64,000 nucleotides of DNA from Virgibacillus proomii. GTDB lineage: Bacteria; Bacillota; Bacilli; Bacillales; Amphibacillaceae. Under the pieces are notes generated by a model. That model was not told where the DNA came from, did not search any database, and saw only the letters and a program-made list of their open reading frames with translations. The position numbers and the translations under genes were made by a program. Positions within the stretch are counted from its first letter, which is position 1; each line of letters starts with the position of its first letter. Shown piece by piece: positions 16,629-26,060 of the stretch. The stretch is taken from assembly GCF_900162615.1 (NCBI RefSeq), contig NZ_FUFN01000010.1, positions 1,308,149 to 1,372,148 of the forward strand, written 5' to 3'.

Positions 16629-19505
16629 ATGCCTAGTAAATTTATTACCATTCAAGGCGCTAGAGCTCATAATTTAAAAAACGTTAATGTAAACATACCA
16701 AAAAATAAGCTTGTTGTTCTCACCGGCCTGTCTGGTTCAGGGAAGTCTTCACTTGCTTTTGATACGATCTATGCGGAAGGGCAACGCCGTTATGTTGAAT
16801 CCCTTTCCGCATATGCTCGTCAGTTTTTAGGGCAAATGGAGAAGCCGGATGTTGACGCTATTGATGGCTTGTCACCAGCAATATCCATAGATCAGAAGAC
16901 AACGAGTAAAAATCCAAGATCGACGGTAGGAACAGTGACGGAAATCTATGATTATTTACGATTGTTATTTGCCCGGGTTGGACATCCAACTTGTCCTAAG
17001 CATGGAATTGAAATAACCTCACAAACCGTACAACAGATGGTCGATCGTATTATGGAATACCCGGAACGAACGAAGATGCAAATCCTTGCTCCAGTTGTTT
17101 CTGGAAGAAAAGGAGAGCATGTAAAAGTTTTGGAAAAATTAAAGCAAGAAGGGTATGTGCGTATTCGTATTGATAAAGAAATGCGGGAAGTAACAGAAGA
17201 CATTAAGCTGGAAAAGAATAAAAAGCATTCCATTGAAGTAGTTGTGGATCGAATTGTTGTCAAGGAAGGCATTGAGGGACGCTTAAGTGACTCTATTGAG
17301 ACTGCTCTCGCCTTAGGAGAAGGTAAAATTATTGTCGATGTTATCGGTCAGGAAGAAATGACATTTAGCGAAAATCATGCTTGTCCAATTTGTGGATTTT
17401 CCATTGGCGAATTAGAACCGAGGCTATTTTCCTTTAATAGTCCATACGGTGCTTGTCCTACTTGCGATGGGCTGGGAACAAATTTAGAAGTAGATTTAGA
17501 TCTAGTGATTCCGGATTGGAATAAGTCGTTAAATGAGCATGCACTTGCTCCGTGGAAACCGATCAGCTCGCAATATTATCCTCAACTATTAAAAAGCGTC
17601 TGTGAACATTATGATATTGATATGGATAAACCAGTTAAAGATATTCCAAAAGAAAAAATGGACAAAATCCTTTACGGCAGTGGTAAGGAAAAAATTCACT
17701 TTTACTATGTTAATGACTTTGGCAATGTACGAGATAGCGATATTGTTTTTGAAGGGGTAGTGAATAATGTAGCTAGACGCTACCGAGAGACTTCCTCCGA
17801 GTTTATTCGAGAAAATTTAGAGCAGTACATGGCGCAAAAAGCTTGTCCTGCATGTAAAGGATATCGTTTAAAACAAGAAGCTCTTGCTGTTCAAATAAAT
17901 GGGTTGCACATTAGCGAGGTTACTAATTTCTCTATCGTTGAAGCACAAAACTTTTTCCAATCGCTTCAATTATCAACAAAAGAAATGCAAATTGCAAAAA
18001 TGATCTTGAAAGAAATCTGCAATCGATTGGAATTTTTAAACAATGTTGGTTTAGATTATTTAACACTATCCCGATCTGCAGGTACACTTTCGGGTGGAGA
18101 AGCACAGCGCATTCGTTTAGCAACTCAAATTGGCTCGGCGTTAACTGGAGTCCTGTATGTATTGGACGAGCCTTCCATCGGCTTACATCAACGAGATAAT
18201 GATCGGTTAATTGAAACATTAAAAAGCATGAGGGATTTGGATAACACCTTGATTGTTGTTGAACACGATGAAGATACGATGCTTGCTGCTGATTGGTTAA
18301 TTGATATTGGACCGGGCGCCGGAGAGCATGGCGGAGCAATTGTTGCAAGTGATACGCCTGAAAAGGTAATGGAAAATCCAAATTCATTGACAGGACAATA
18401 TCTATCTGGAAACAAATTCATACCATTACCAGTAAAACGGCGTAAACAGGATAAGCGTACCATTGAAATTGTCGGAGCAGAAGAAAATAATTTAAAAAAG
18501 GTTTCTGTGAAAATACCAATTGGTTTAATGACAGTCGTTACAGGCGTATCTGGTTCAGGAAAAAGTACACTGGTGAATGAAATTTTATATAAAGCTTTAG
18601 CGAAAGAACTTTATACAGGAAAACATAAGCCTGGAAAACACAAAAAAATAAAGGGTATGGAACATATTGAAAAAGTAATTGATATTGACCAATCACCAAT
18701 TGGCAGAACCCCTCGTTCCAATCCAGCAACCTATACAGGTGTATTTGATGATATTCGTGATGTATTTGCGCAGACAAATGAAGCGAAAATTAGAGGCTAT
18801 AAGAAGGGGAGATTCAGCTTTAATGTCAAAGGTGGACGTTGTGAAGCCTGTCATGGGGATGGTATTATCAAGATTGAAATGCATTTTCTTCCAGATGTTT
18901 ATGTACCGTGTGAAGTATGTCATGGCAGTCGCTATAATCGAGAAACCTTAGAAGTGAAATATAAGGGAAAAAATATAGCAGATGTATTGGAAATGACGAT
19001 TGAAGAAGCATTAGAGTTTTTCGCTAACATCCCAAAAATTAAGCGGAAATTACAAACGATCTATGATGTCGGGCTCGGTTATATTAAGCTTGGCCAACCG
19101 GCAACTACCTTATCTGGCGGTGAAGCTCAACGTGTTAAACTTGCTAGTGAATTACACCGTCGCTCTAATGGAAAATCGCTTTATATATTGGATGAGCCAA
19201 CTACAGGGCTGCATGCAGATGATATCAGCCGATTGCTGAATGTGTTACAGCGCCTGGTAGATAATGGCGATACGGTTTTAATTATTGAACATAATTTAGA
19301 TGTTATTAAGACAGCAGACCATATTATCGATTTAGGTCCTGAAGGCGGTGCTGGTGGCGGGCAAATTATTGCAACAGGTACTCCAGAACAAATTGCCAAA
19401 ACAGAAGCCTCTTATACTGGGAAGTATTTAAAACATGTGTTAGAACGTGATAAAAAACGAATGGAAAATGCAATACAAGCTAAAGAGCAGTTTTCAACGA
19501 AATAG
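16629..19505 (+). CDS. uvrA: Excinuclease ABC subunit A
   Basis: The lesion-sensing ATPase of excision repair. The 958-residue protein has two ABC modules. The first Walker A is GLSGSGKSS and the second GVSGSGKST, each followed by its LSGGEAQR signature. Zinc-binding pairs are visible (CPIC...CPTC; CEAC...CEVC). GGAAGGTGAT precedes the ATG, overlapping the end of uvrB's region, so the two are one operon. Confidence 0.98.
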   Translation: MPSKFITIQGARAHNLKNVNVNIPKNKLVVLTGLSGSGKSSLAFDTIYAEGQRRYVESLSAYARQFLGQMEKPDVDAIDGLSPAISIDQKTTSKNPRSTVGTVTEIYDYLRLLFARVGHPTCPKHGIEITSQTVQQMVDRIMEYPERTKMQILAPVVSGRKGEHVKVLEKLKQEGYVRIRIDKEMREVTEDIKLEKNKKHSIEVVVDRIVVKEGIEGRLSDSIETALALGEGKIIVDVIGQEEMTFSENHACPICGFSIGELEPRLFSFNSPYGACPTCDGLGTNLEVDLDLVIPDWNKSLNEHALAPWKPISSQYYPQLLKSVCEHYDIDMDKPVKDIPKEKMDKILYGSGKEKIHFYYVNDFGNVRDSDIVFEGVVNNVARRYRETSSEFIRENLEQYMAQKACPACKGYRLKQEALAVQINGLHISEVTNFSIVEAQNFFQSLQLSTKEMQIAKMILKEICNRLEFLNNVGLDYLTLSRSAGTLSGGEAQRIRLATQIGSALTGVLYVLDEPSIGLHQRDNDRLIETLKSMRDLDNTLIVVEHDEDTMLAADWLIDIGPGAGEHGGAIVASDTPEKVMENPNSLTGQYLSGNKFIPLPVKRRKQDKRTIEIVGAEENNLKKVSVKIPIGLMTVVTGVSGSGKSTLVNEILYKALAKELYTGKHKPGKHKKIKGMEHIEKVIDIDQSPIGRTPRSNPATYTGVFDDIRDVFAQTNEAKIRGYKKGRFSFNVKGGRCEACHGDGIIKIEMHFLPDVYVPCEVCHGSRYNRETLEVKYKGKNIADVLEMTIEEALEFFANIPKIKRKLQTIYDVGLGYIKLGQPATTLSGGEAQRVKLASELHRRSNGKSLYILDEPTTGLHADDISRLLNVLQRLVDNGDTVLIIEHNLDVIKTADHIIDLGPEGGAGGGQIIATGTPEQIAKTEASYTGKYLKHVLERDKKRMENAIQAKEQFSTK

Positions 19506-19540
19506 TTCAGTAGTCGCGTACAATATATAAAAGAAGAGAT

Positions 19541-19569
19541 AGTCTCGAGGTGACCTTGAGGCTTTTTTT
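19541..19569 (+). terminator. Terminator after uvrA
   Basis: AGTCTCGAGG and CCTTGAGGCT pair with G-U wobbles, followed by seven Ts. Confidence 0.8.
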
Positions 19570-19888
19570 CTGAAATTTTGTAAGGAAATTCACAGTCTGT
19601 CTGACGATTATAAAACGAGAAGCAGAATTTACTATTTCTTAGAAGGAGGTAAGAGACATCACTAGTGTGAAGAATAAGTATACATTTATCTAAGAAGCGA
19701 CACAGTGGAAATTTTATTATCAAAGTGTAATCAAGGTAATCTTAATCTTTGGGTGTCCAACATTTAAGGCGCCTATCACTTCAATGATTTTTTCCATTGA
19801 CTTCTCCATTTCAAATGCAGGTATATTTTTTGACGGTTTTCATAACTTTCGATAAGCTAAAAGAAGCAGAAAATGGGGAGGAACCGAG
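19570..19888 (+). other. Gene-free spacer with a strong but unused ribosome site
   Basis: AAGGAGGT at 19643-19650 is followed seven bases later by ATC, then a 12-codon open frame. No canonical start fits. Nothing else is recognisable. Confidence 0.4.
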
Positions 19889-20242
19889 ATGAAACCAATA
19901 GAGATAGAAAAAGTACAACATTGGTTAGATACATTTTTAAATAAAGCTGTTTATATTCACGTTGAAACTACAAATGGAGCATATGCCAGTCATTTGGACA
20001 AGAAAGCCTATAATGTAGGCGCCTATGTGCGAAATGTCCAAATTACGTATGTGCAAGCTAAAATCGTAGTAGAAGGAAATACTTATCGAGTCGGGTTAAA
20101 AACTGCTAATGGATGGATATATGCGGAAGGGTTAACGGATTGGACCATTCATGAAGGAGCTAAATTATTACTTGCCGGTCATGATCATAAAGGGCGTTTA
20201 ATGGTGGCATTACAAATTAGTGAAACTCCATTCGATTATTAG
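19889..20242 (+). CDS. YojF family protein (DUF1806)
   Basis: A 117-residue soluble protein of unknown function. In B. subtilis yojF is adjacent to bshB2 (yojG), and the same neighbour occurs here after a repeat, so a link to bacillithiol metabolism is a reasonable inference. The sequence is a compact beta-rich fold with a conserved-looking AHLDKKAY-type segment (SHLDKKAYNVGAYVRN) in the first half. GGGGAGGA precedes the ATG. Confidence 0.8.
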   Translation: MKPIEIEKVQHWLDTFLNKAVYIHVETTNGAYASHLDKKAYNVGAYVRNVQITYVQAKIVVEGNTYRVGLKTANGWIYAEGLTDWTIHEGAKLLLAGHDHKGRLMVALQISETPFDY

Positions 20243-20269
20243 AGAGGATATTGAAAAAGGTTGTTAAAA

Positions 20270-20500
20270 ATGACACATTGAGATCCAAGTCGACAGGACG
20301 TGCTAGTGTCGGCGTTGCAACAGGACAAGAAAAGCTTCTTGAATCGGCATCGCACGCAGAAAAAGCGTTCTTCTTTTTCAAGGACAAGAAAAGCTACGTA
20401 GCGATGTACTGCGGTTTTTCAGGGACAGAGTATGCTTCGACAGTAATGCATCACACGTAGAAAAAGTACACTGCATTTTTAAGAACGTCTACGATTTTAA
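20270..20500 (+). repeat. Family B repeat
   Basis: Blocks such as TTTTTCAAGGACAAGAAAAGC and GCACGCAGAAAAAGCG are the reverse complement of blocks at 10530-10755 and 33280-33450. It separates yojF from bshB2. A 69-codon frame across it is low complexity and not credible as a gene. Confidence 0.7.
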
Positions 20501-20565
20501 CTAACCTGGTTCTTTTTACCCTCTTTTTGAACACATACTTAAACAAAGAAAAACAGGTGATAAAT

Positions 20566-21234
20566 ATGGAAAAACATGTTGTTGTTATATTACCACATCC
20601 AGATGATGAATCATTTGGGGCTGCGGGATCAATTGCTCATTTTCGCAGTCAAGGAGTTCCTGTGACATATTTATGTGGTACATTAGGAGAAATGGGAAGA
20701 AATATGGGGAATCCTCCTTTTGCTAATCGAGAGACTCTTCCACAAATTCGCAAACAAGAATTGCAGAATGCCTGTAAGGTGTTGGATATGGAATTAGTGA
20801 TGCTCGGTTATCGAGATAAAACGCTAGAGTTTGAGGAACAGACGAAAGTTGCCAAACATTTAAAAGATATTTTAGATGAAATAGCGCCTAGTTTAGTTAT
20901 CACACATTATCCAGGCTATGCTGTACACCCAGATCATAACGCATTAGGAGCGGCTGCTATTAGAGCAGTAGCATCAATGAATGATACCAAACGCCCGACT
21001 GTATGGGCACAAGCGTTTGCCCGTGGATTTAAAGAGGAGTTAGGTGAGCCGGATATCATAAATGATATAGCAGATTATTTTGAAAAGAAAATGGAAGCTA
21101 TTTTATGTCATGAATCACAAGCAAGCGGAATTATAGGTAAATTAAAAGACTATAAACAATTAGGAGCGGATATTTTACAAGAGGCAAAAGAACGGTTTGG
21201 TAAAGAAGAATTCTTTATTTGGAAGTTTGAATAA
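20566..21234 (+). CDS. bshB2: Bacillithiol biosynthesis deacetylase BshB2
   Basis: A zinc-dependent LmbE/PIG-L-type deacetylase that removes acetyl from GlcNAc-malate on the way to bacillithiol. The zinc site is visible as HPDDE near residues 11-15 and a later HPDHN. I start at ATG 20566 (ACAGGTGATAA upstream), giving 222 residues, close to B. subtilis BshB2; the extra codons from 20527 have no ribosome site. Monofunctional relatives also act on bacillithiol conjugates. Confidence 0.9.
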   Translation: MEKHVVVILPHPDDESFGAAGSIAHFRSQGVPVTYLCGTLGEMGRNMGNPPFANRETLPQIRKQELQNACKVLDMELVMLGYRDKTLEFEEQTKVAKHLKDILDEIAPSLVITHYPGYAVHPDHNALGAAAIRAVASMNDTKRPTVWAQAFARGFKEELGEPDIINDIADYFEKKMEAILCHESQASGIIGKLKDYKQLGADILQEAKERFGKEEFFIWKFE

Positions 21235-21290
21235 GTGTCAATTGGAAATAATTATGTTAAGGCGTTTAAACAAAGGAGAGGATATTAGAG

Positions 21291-21644
21291 ATGACTAGAT
21301 GGCTCTTGTCAATTGTTCTTAATGCAGTGGCACTGATTGCTGTAGCGCAATTGTTTGCTTCTTTTCATTTGGAAGGTTTTGGAACAGCTCTAATTGCCAG
21401 CTTTATCCTATCTATTTTGAATATCATTGTCAAGCCGATTTTAATTGTTTTAACATTACCGATCACAGTGCTTACGCTAGGATTCTTCTTATTTGTCATA
21501 AATGCTATTACATTGATGCTTACACAAGTAATTATAGGGGACTCCTTTGTGATCAATGGTTTTGGAACAGCTGTAATTGCAGCAATAATTATTTCCATCA
21601 TTAATTTACTACTAAATCGATTAGTACAAGATTCCGTTCGTTAA
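21291..21644 (+). CDS. Holin-like four-helix membrane protein YvlD
   Basis: A 117-residue, highly hydrophobic protein with four predicted membrane helices, belonging to the actinobacterial-type four-TM holin-like family. B. subtilis yvlD sits at the same place, just before hprK. No lytic partner is present, so the holin label is by family only. AAAGGAGAGG lies upstream. Confidence 0.85.
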   Translation: MTRWLLSIVLNAVALIAVAQLFASFHLEGFGTALIASFILSILNIIVKPILIVLTLPITVLTLGFFLFVINAITLMLTQVIIGDSFVINGFGTAVIAAIIISIINLLLNRLVQDSVR

Positions 21645-21693
21645 CACAAATAAAAGTGAATGGTATTAGACTTGCGGACAGTACAGATTCCCT

Positions 21694-22172
21694 TTTACCC
21701 CGCATGTAAGGTGCCGTAAGACTCTCCCTTCAAGAGTATAGGCAATACGAAGAAGTGAACGTGTGAGAAACGGCACCTAAATGCCCGATTCGTTCAACTA
21801 ACATTCCGTGTAAAAAGCGTTCCACGGAATGAAGTTTCACTTTACCCCGCATGTAAGGTGCCGTAAGACTCTCCCTTCAAGAGTATAGGCAATACGAAGA
21901 AGTGAACGTGTGAGAGAACGGCACCTAAATGCCCGATTCGTTCAACTAACATTCCGTGTAAAAAGCGTTCCACGGAATGAAGTTTCACTTTACCCCGCAT
22001 GTAAGGTGCCGTAAGACTCTCCCTTCAAGAGTATAGGCAATACGAAGAAGTGAACGTGTGAGAAACGGCACCTAAATGCCCGATTCGTTCGGGAGGCCTT
22101 TAAGTCATACCTTTAAGGTACTAATATTCAGTAAGGGATGAAGAAAAAGCCTTACTAAATGAAATTTCATTG
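21694..22172 (+). repeat. Three tandem copies of palindromic element A
   Basis: Copies begin at 21694, 21841 and 21989 (periods 147 and 148). The first two are near-identical throughout. Each begins TTTACCCCGCATG and holds GGTGCCGT...ACGGCACC. Copies one and two end with the hairpin ATTCCGTG/CACGGAAT and AAGTTTCAC, and each is followed directly by TTTA and the next copy. The third changes after CGATTCGTTC into the longer tail found at 353-517. No gene lies inside. Confidence 0.9.
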
Positions 22173-22360
22173 TATATTTATCACCATGGCTCTTCATACA
22201 AGATGGTAAAAAGAGTCATTTAGCAGAGAACCAGATACTGCAAGATTTATAAATCTCTTTTATTGGCGAGAGTCTATCTTACCCAAAAGAAAGGTCGCAT
22301 GGCAATGAACTATTCTATCTTTAGCTCTGATTATGTTGCAGACAATAGCTATCATACTTG

Positions 22361-22390
22361 ATCGTAGGCAATTAAGTCTACGATTTTTTT
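22361..22390 (+). terminator. Terminator upstream of hprK
   Basis: ATCGTAGG and TCTACGAT pair (one G-U) around a short loop, followed by seven Ts. No clear gene ends here, so it may close an untranslated or small transcript from 22180 onward. Confidence 0.8.
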
Positions 22391-22439
22391 GTGGGATATG
22401 CTACAATGAAGAAAACTTTTGCTTGTTATAATGAGGTGA

Positions 22440-22583
22440 ATGCGAGATATAAAACATACTAAAAAGTTGGCTAGAAGAAGTCTGAGAATGACTTATTTAG
22501 CCTGTTTGGTTATAAATCTGATTGTACATACTTATTCAAGACTGGAACATGCATTACTTCACCGTAGGACGATATTTTTGTAA
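22440..22583 (+). CDS. Possible 47-residue protein
   Basis: An open frame (MRDIKHTKKLARRS...) with a basic N-terminus and one hydrophobic stretch (MTYLACLVINLIV). A TATAAT lies at 22427-22432 and GAGGTGA abuts the ATG, which is closer than ideal. It lies between a terminator and hprK. I do not recognise it; it could be chance. Confidence 0.3.
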   Translation: MRDIKHTKKLARRSLRMTYLACLVINLIVHTYSRLEHALLHRRTIFL

Positions 22584-22626
22584 TAAGTCGAAACATCAAG
22601 ATGTTTTGTACAAGGAGGATAAATAA

Positions 22627-23577
22627 ATGGCAACTGTTCGTACGAAGGATTTATTGGAAAACTTTAATCTGACTCTTGTAGCAGGGAAAGATGGACTTTA
22701 TAGAGAAATTACTACCGGAGATATCTCCCGACCTGGCATTGAAATGACTGGATACTTTAAATATTATCCAAAAGAAAGGCTACAGTTAATAGGCAGAACA
22801 GAAATGGCTTACTTTTTGGAATTAAGTGATGATGAAAAGTTAGATCGCGTGACTAAACTATGCACAGATATTACTCCCGGGATAGTTGTGACAAGGAATA
22901 TGGAAATCCCTCAAGTATTCATTGATGCGGCTAATGAGTCAGGTGTGCCTATCCTTCACTCCCCTCGAAAGACGACCCGTGTTATTAGCAGGTTAACGAA
23001 CTTTCTGGAAGCTAAATTTGCTCCATTTACAGCAATACATGGTGTGCTTGTCGATGTCTATGGAGTAGGTGTTCTCATAACAGGACAAAGCGGCGTTGGA
23101 AAAAGTGAAACAGCATTAGAGTTAGTCAAACGAGGACATCGACTGGTTGCAGATGATAGTGTGGAAATCCGACAAGAAGATTACGACAGTTTAATTGGAA
23201 ACCCGCCTCCATTGATTGAACATCTCTTAGAAATCCGCGGACTTGGTATTATTAATGTAATGACTTTATTTGGAGCAGGATCAGTACGCAATTATAAAAA
23301 AATATCCTTAATTATTAATCTAGAAAATTGGGATGAACATAAACAATATGATAGGCTAGGTTTGGATGAAGATAAAATGAAGATCATGGATGTTGAATTA
23401 CCAAAAGCAACCATTCCAGTGCGTCCAGGCCGAAACTTAGCGGTTATTATTGAAGTTGCTGCCATGAACTTCCGGCTAAAGCGTATGGGCGTAAATGCGG
23501 CAGAAGAATTTTCTGAACGTCTCACAAATATGATTGATCAAGAAAGTGGCGAATATAGTCAAGGAGGGGACTTATGA
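22627..23577 (+). CDS. hprK: HPr kinase/phosphorylase
   Basis: The sensor of carbon catabolite repression in Bacillota: it phosphorylates HPr and Crh on Ser46 when glycolytic intermediates are high and reverses this with phosphate. Walker A is GQSGVGKSE (about 154-162) and the family motif is EIRGLGIINV. 316 residues. AAGGAGG precedes the ATG. Its substrate Crh is encoded 13 kb downstream. The stop overlaps the start of lgt (ATGA). Confidence 0.97.
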   Translation: MATVRTKDLLENFNLTLVAGKDGLYREITTGDISRPGIEMTGYFKYYPKERLQLIGRTEMAYFLELSDDEKLDRVTKLCTDITPGIVVTRNMEIPQVFIDAANESGVPILHSPRKTTRVISRLTNFLEAKFAPFTAIHGVLVDVYGVGVLITGQSGVGKSETALELVKRGHRLVADDSVEIRQEDYDSLIGNPPPLIEHLLEIRGLGIINVMTLFGAGSVRNYKKISLIINLENWDEHKQYDRLGLDEDKMKIMDVELPKATIPVRPGRNLAVIIEVAAMNFRLKRMGVNAAEEFSERLTNMIDQESGEYSQGGDL

Positions 23578-24455
23578 GTTGTTCAGCACCTGTACTAGAT
23601 AGGGTATTTTTGCAAATTGGCCCTCTGTCGATATATTGGTATGGAGTGATTATCGCTGCCGGTGCATTTTTAGGGTTGATTTTAGCTAATCGAGAAGCGA
23701 ATCGCTTAGCCATGAAAAAAGATATTATGGTTGATTTAGTCGTTTTTGCGATTCCGATTGCAATTATTTCAGCTAGAATTTACTATGTTATTTTTGAATG
23801 GGATCGATATGTAGGTAGTTCATGGATGGATATTTTTGCCATATGGGAAGGGGGAATTGCAATTCATGGAGCGCTCATTGGTTCCGTTTTAACAGCGATT
23901 GTCTACGCCCGGGTTAAAAATGTATCTTTTTGGCAACTTGCTGATATCGCTGCACCAAGTATTATCTTAGGGCAAGCAATTGGTCGTTGGGGTAATTTTA
24001 TGAACCAGGAAGCACATGGAGGGCCAATCTCGAAAGCAACGTATGAGAGTTTTCATCAGTATTTGCCTGATTTTATTATGAATCAAATGTGTATTGATGG
24101 TGTCATGTATCACCCTACCTTTTTGTATGAATCGGTCTGGAATTTACTTGTGTTTGCTTTTCTTTTACTATTACGGAAATATAACCCGATCAGAGGAGAA
24201 ATCTTCCTTAGCTATGCAATTGCCTATTCCATTGGTCGCTTTTTCATAGAAGGAATGCGAACGGATAGTCTCTACGTATTGGGTTCTCTTCGCCAGGCCC
24301 AAGTAATTTCAATAGTCATTATTGTTATTGCTGTGATATTGATTATTTATCGGCGAAAAACCGAGCATGTACGTTATTTGGATATAACAGAACAAGCTAA
24401 AAAGTCATCAGGAACCGGAGCAAAGAAAAAAGGGAAAAACAAAAAAAAGAAATAA
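23574..24455 (+). CDS. lgt: Prolipoprotein diacylglyceryl transferase
   Basis: Transfers diacylglycerol from phosphatidylglycerol to the lipobox cysteine, the first step in lipoprotein maturation (cccB above would be a substrate). Around seven membrane helices and the Lgt signature GRWGNFMNQEAHGG are present. 293 residues, with a lysine-rich tail. The start overlaps the hprK stop by four bases and AGGAGGGG lies just upstream. Confidence 0.97.
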   Translation: MSCSAPVLDRVFLQIGPLSIYWYGVIIAAGAFLGLILANREANRLAMKKDIMVDLVVFAIPIAIISARIYYVIFEWDRYVGSSWMDIFAIWEGGIAIHGALIGSVLTAIVYARVKNVSFWQLADIAAPSIILGQAIGRWGNFMNQEAHGGPISKATYESFHQYLPDFIMNQMCIDGVMYHPTFLYESVWNLLVFAFLLLLRKYNPIRGEIFLSYAIAYSIGRFFIEGMRTDSLYVLGSLRQAQVISIVIIVIAVILIIYRRKTEHVRYLDITEQAKKSSGTGAKKKGKNKKKK

Positions 24456-24484
24456 GCAGTGCTTACGAGAGAGGGAATACGGAA

Positions 24485-25447
24485 ATGAAAAGTATTTTAC
24501 TACGTGGGGTACAGCAAGGCTTACATACAACCTGGACATTAGGAAAAGTGATCTTCCCGATAACTTTAATTGTGACTATTTTACAATTCACACCAATTCT
24601 TCCTTGGGTGATAAAGCAATTAACGCCACTGATGGGCTTGATCGGACTTTCCGGTGAGGCTGCAGTTCCTTTAGTGTTGGGAAATACTTTAAATTTATAT
24701 GCCGGGATCGCTGCAATTGTTTCCTTTGATTTTACAGTGAAAGAAGTATTTATTATGGCGATTATGCTATCATTTAGCCATAATCTATTTATTGAATCAG
24801 CCGTTGCTTCGAGAGTTGGAGTTAGCTGGTGGTTAATTGTAGCCATTCGAGTCAGTTTAGCATTAATCGCTGCAATTGTCATTAATGTTATTTGGAATGG
24901 TGGTTCAGAGCAAGCTGTATACGGGTTTATTTCTAATACAGAACCGAGTTTAAATGGCTGGTTTGAAATTGTTATACATGGTTTACAAACGGCAATTGTA
25001 GCTATTGCGCAATTAGCATTAATCGTTCTTCCGTTAATGATCATGATGCAATTTCTACGGGAAATGGGGTGGCTTACAAAGCTTTCGCAAATATTTGCAC
25101 CATTTACAAAAGCCCTAGGAATGAAAGAAAATACATCGATGACAATGGTAGCAGGACTTACGATTGGGCTAGCCTATGGCGCTGGCGTGATGATTCAGGC
25201 TGTCAAAGAAGATGGAGTGGAGAAGAAGGACATGATGCTTGCACTTATCTTTCTAGTCTCCTGTCACGCAGTAGTGGAGGATACGTTAGTATTTATTCCA
25301 CTAGGGATCCCTGTATGGCCATTATTAGTTATTCGATTAGTAACAGCCATTTTATTAACCATGATTGTTGCTTTTATTTGGAAACGAGTAGATAAGAACA
25401 GAAGAAAGGAATCAGCAACAAATGAGCATTCGTACAATACTTTTTGA
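24485..25447 (+). CDS. Nucleoside-recognition (Gate) domain membrane protein YvoD
   Basis: A 320-residue multi-pass membrane protein with two related halves, as in the SpoIIIA/Gate-domain family whose substrate is unknown. The position between lgt and ppaX matches B. subtilis yvoD. Its 3' end overlaps ppaX by 26 bases, implying co-translation. Confidence 0.85.
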   Translation: MKSILLRGVQQGLHTTWTLGKVIFPITLIVTILQFTPILPWVIKQLTPLMGLIGLSGEAAVPLVLGNTLNLYAGIAAIVSFDFTVKEVFIMAIMLSFSHNLFIESAVASRVGVSWWLIVAIRVSLALIAAIVINVIWNGGSEQAVYGFISNTEPSLNGWFEIVIHGLQTAIVAIAQLALIVLPLMIMMQFLREMGWLTKLSQIFAPFTKALGMKENTSMTMVAGLTIGLAYGAGVMIQAVKEDGVEKKDMMLALIFLVSCHAVVEDTLVFIPLGIPVWPLLVIRLVTAILLTMIVAFIWKRVDKNRRKESATNEHSYNTF

Positions 25448-26057
25448 CTTAGATGGTACATTAATCGATACCAATGAATTGATCATTGCTTCGTTTTTGC
25501 ATACATTTGAACATTATAATTATCAGTTTTCAAGACAGGAAATTATTGAATTTATTGGTCCACCCCTATTTGATACGTTTCACAGCATTAACCCAGAAAA
25601 AGCAGAGCGTATGGTAGAAACTTACCGAACACATAATATGAACGAGCATGATCATTATGTAAAGGCATTTCCATATGTAGAAGAAACATTACAGCAGCTA
25701 AAGGCAAAGGATATCAAGCTAGGGGTCGTGACAACTAAAATGCGCCAGGCAGTAGCTAAGGGGTTGGCGATTACTCAAATCGGTGATTACTTTGATACAG
25801 TGATTACTTTAGATGATGTTAACAAGCCAAAGCCAGATGCAGAACCTGTGCTAAAAGCAATGGCTGAATTAAATGCTGATACAACATCCACTCTAATGGT
25901 CGGTGATAATTCCCATGATATACAATCAGGGCACAATGCCAGTGTTAAAACGGCTGCAGTAGCATGGTCGTATAAAGGCAAGAAGCGATTAATGCAATAC
26001 AATCCAACTTATATGCTGGAGGATATGCGTGATCTTTTATCTATTACAGGAGTGTAA
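25422..26057 (+). CDS. ppaX: Pyrophosphatase PpaX
   Basis: A HAD-superfamily phosphatase that in B. subtilis hydrolyses the pyrophosphate formed when HprK dephosphorylates Ser46-HPr. HAD motifs are in order: DLDGTLIDT near residue 9, a Thr in VVTTK, a Lys region near LDDVNKPKPD, and GDNSHD. 211 residues. It is in the hprK operon, which fits the role. Confidence 0.93.
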   Translation: MSIRTILFDLDGTLIDTNELIIASFLHTFEHYNYQFSRQEIIEFIGPPLFDTFHSINPEKAERMVETYRTHNMNEHDHYVKAFPYVEETLQQLKAKDIKLGVVTTKMRQAVAKGLAITQIGDYFDTVITLDDVNKPKPDAEPVLKAMAELNADTTSTLMVGDNSHDIQSGHNASVKTAAVAWSYKGKKRLMQYNPTYMLEDMRDLLSITGV

Positions 26058-26060
26058 ATA

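Noticed and set aside
18679..18951. 90-codon frame inside uvrA
   Set aside because: A shadow of uvrA in another frame.
20251..20460. 69-codon frame before bshB2
   Set aside because: Lies within repeat family B with no ribosome site.
21694..22172. CRISPR array
   Set aside because: Units of 147-148 bases are identical throughout, with no short repeat/unique spacer pattern and no cas genes.
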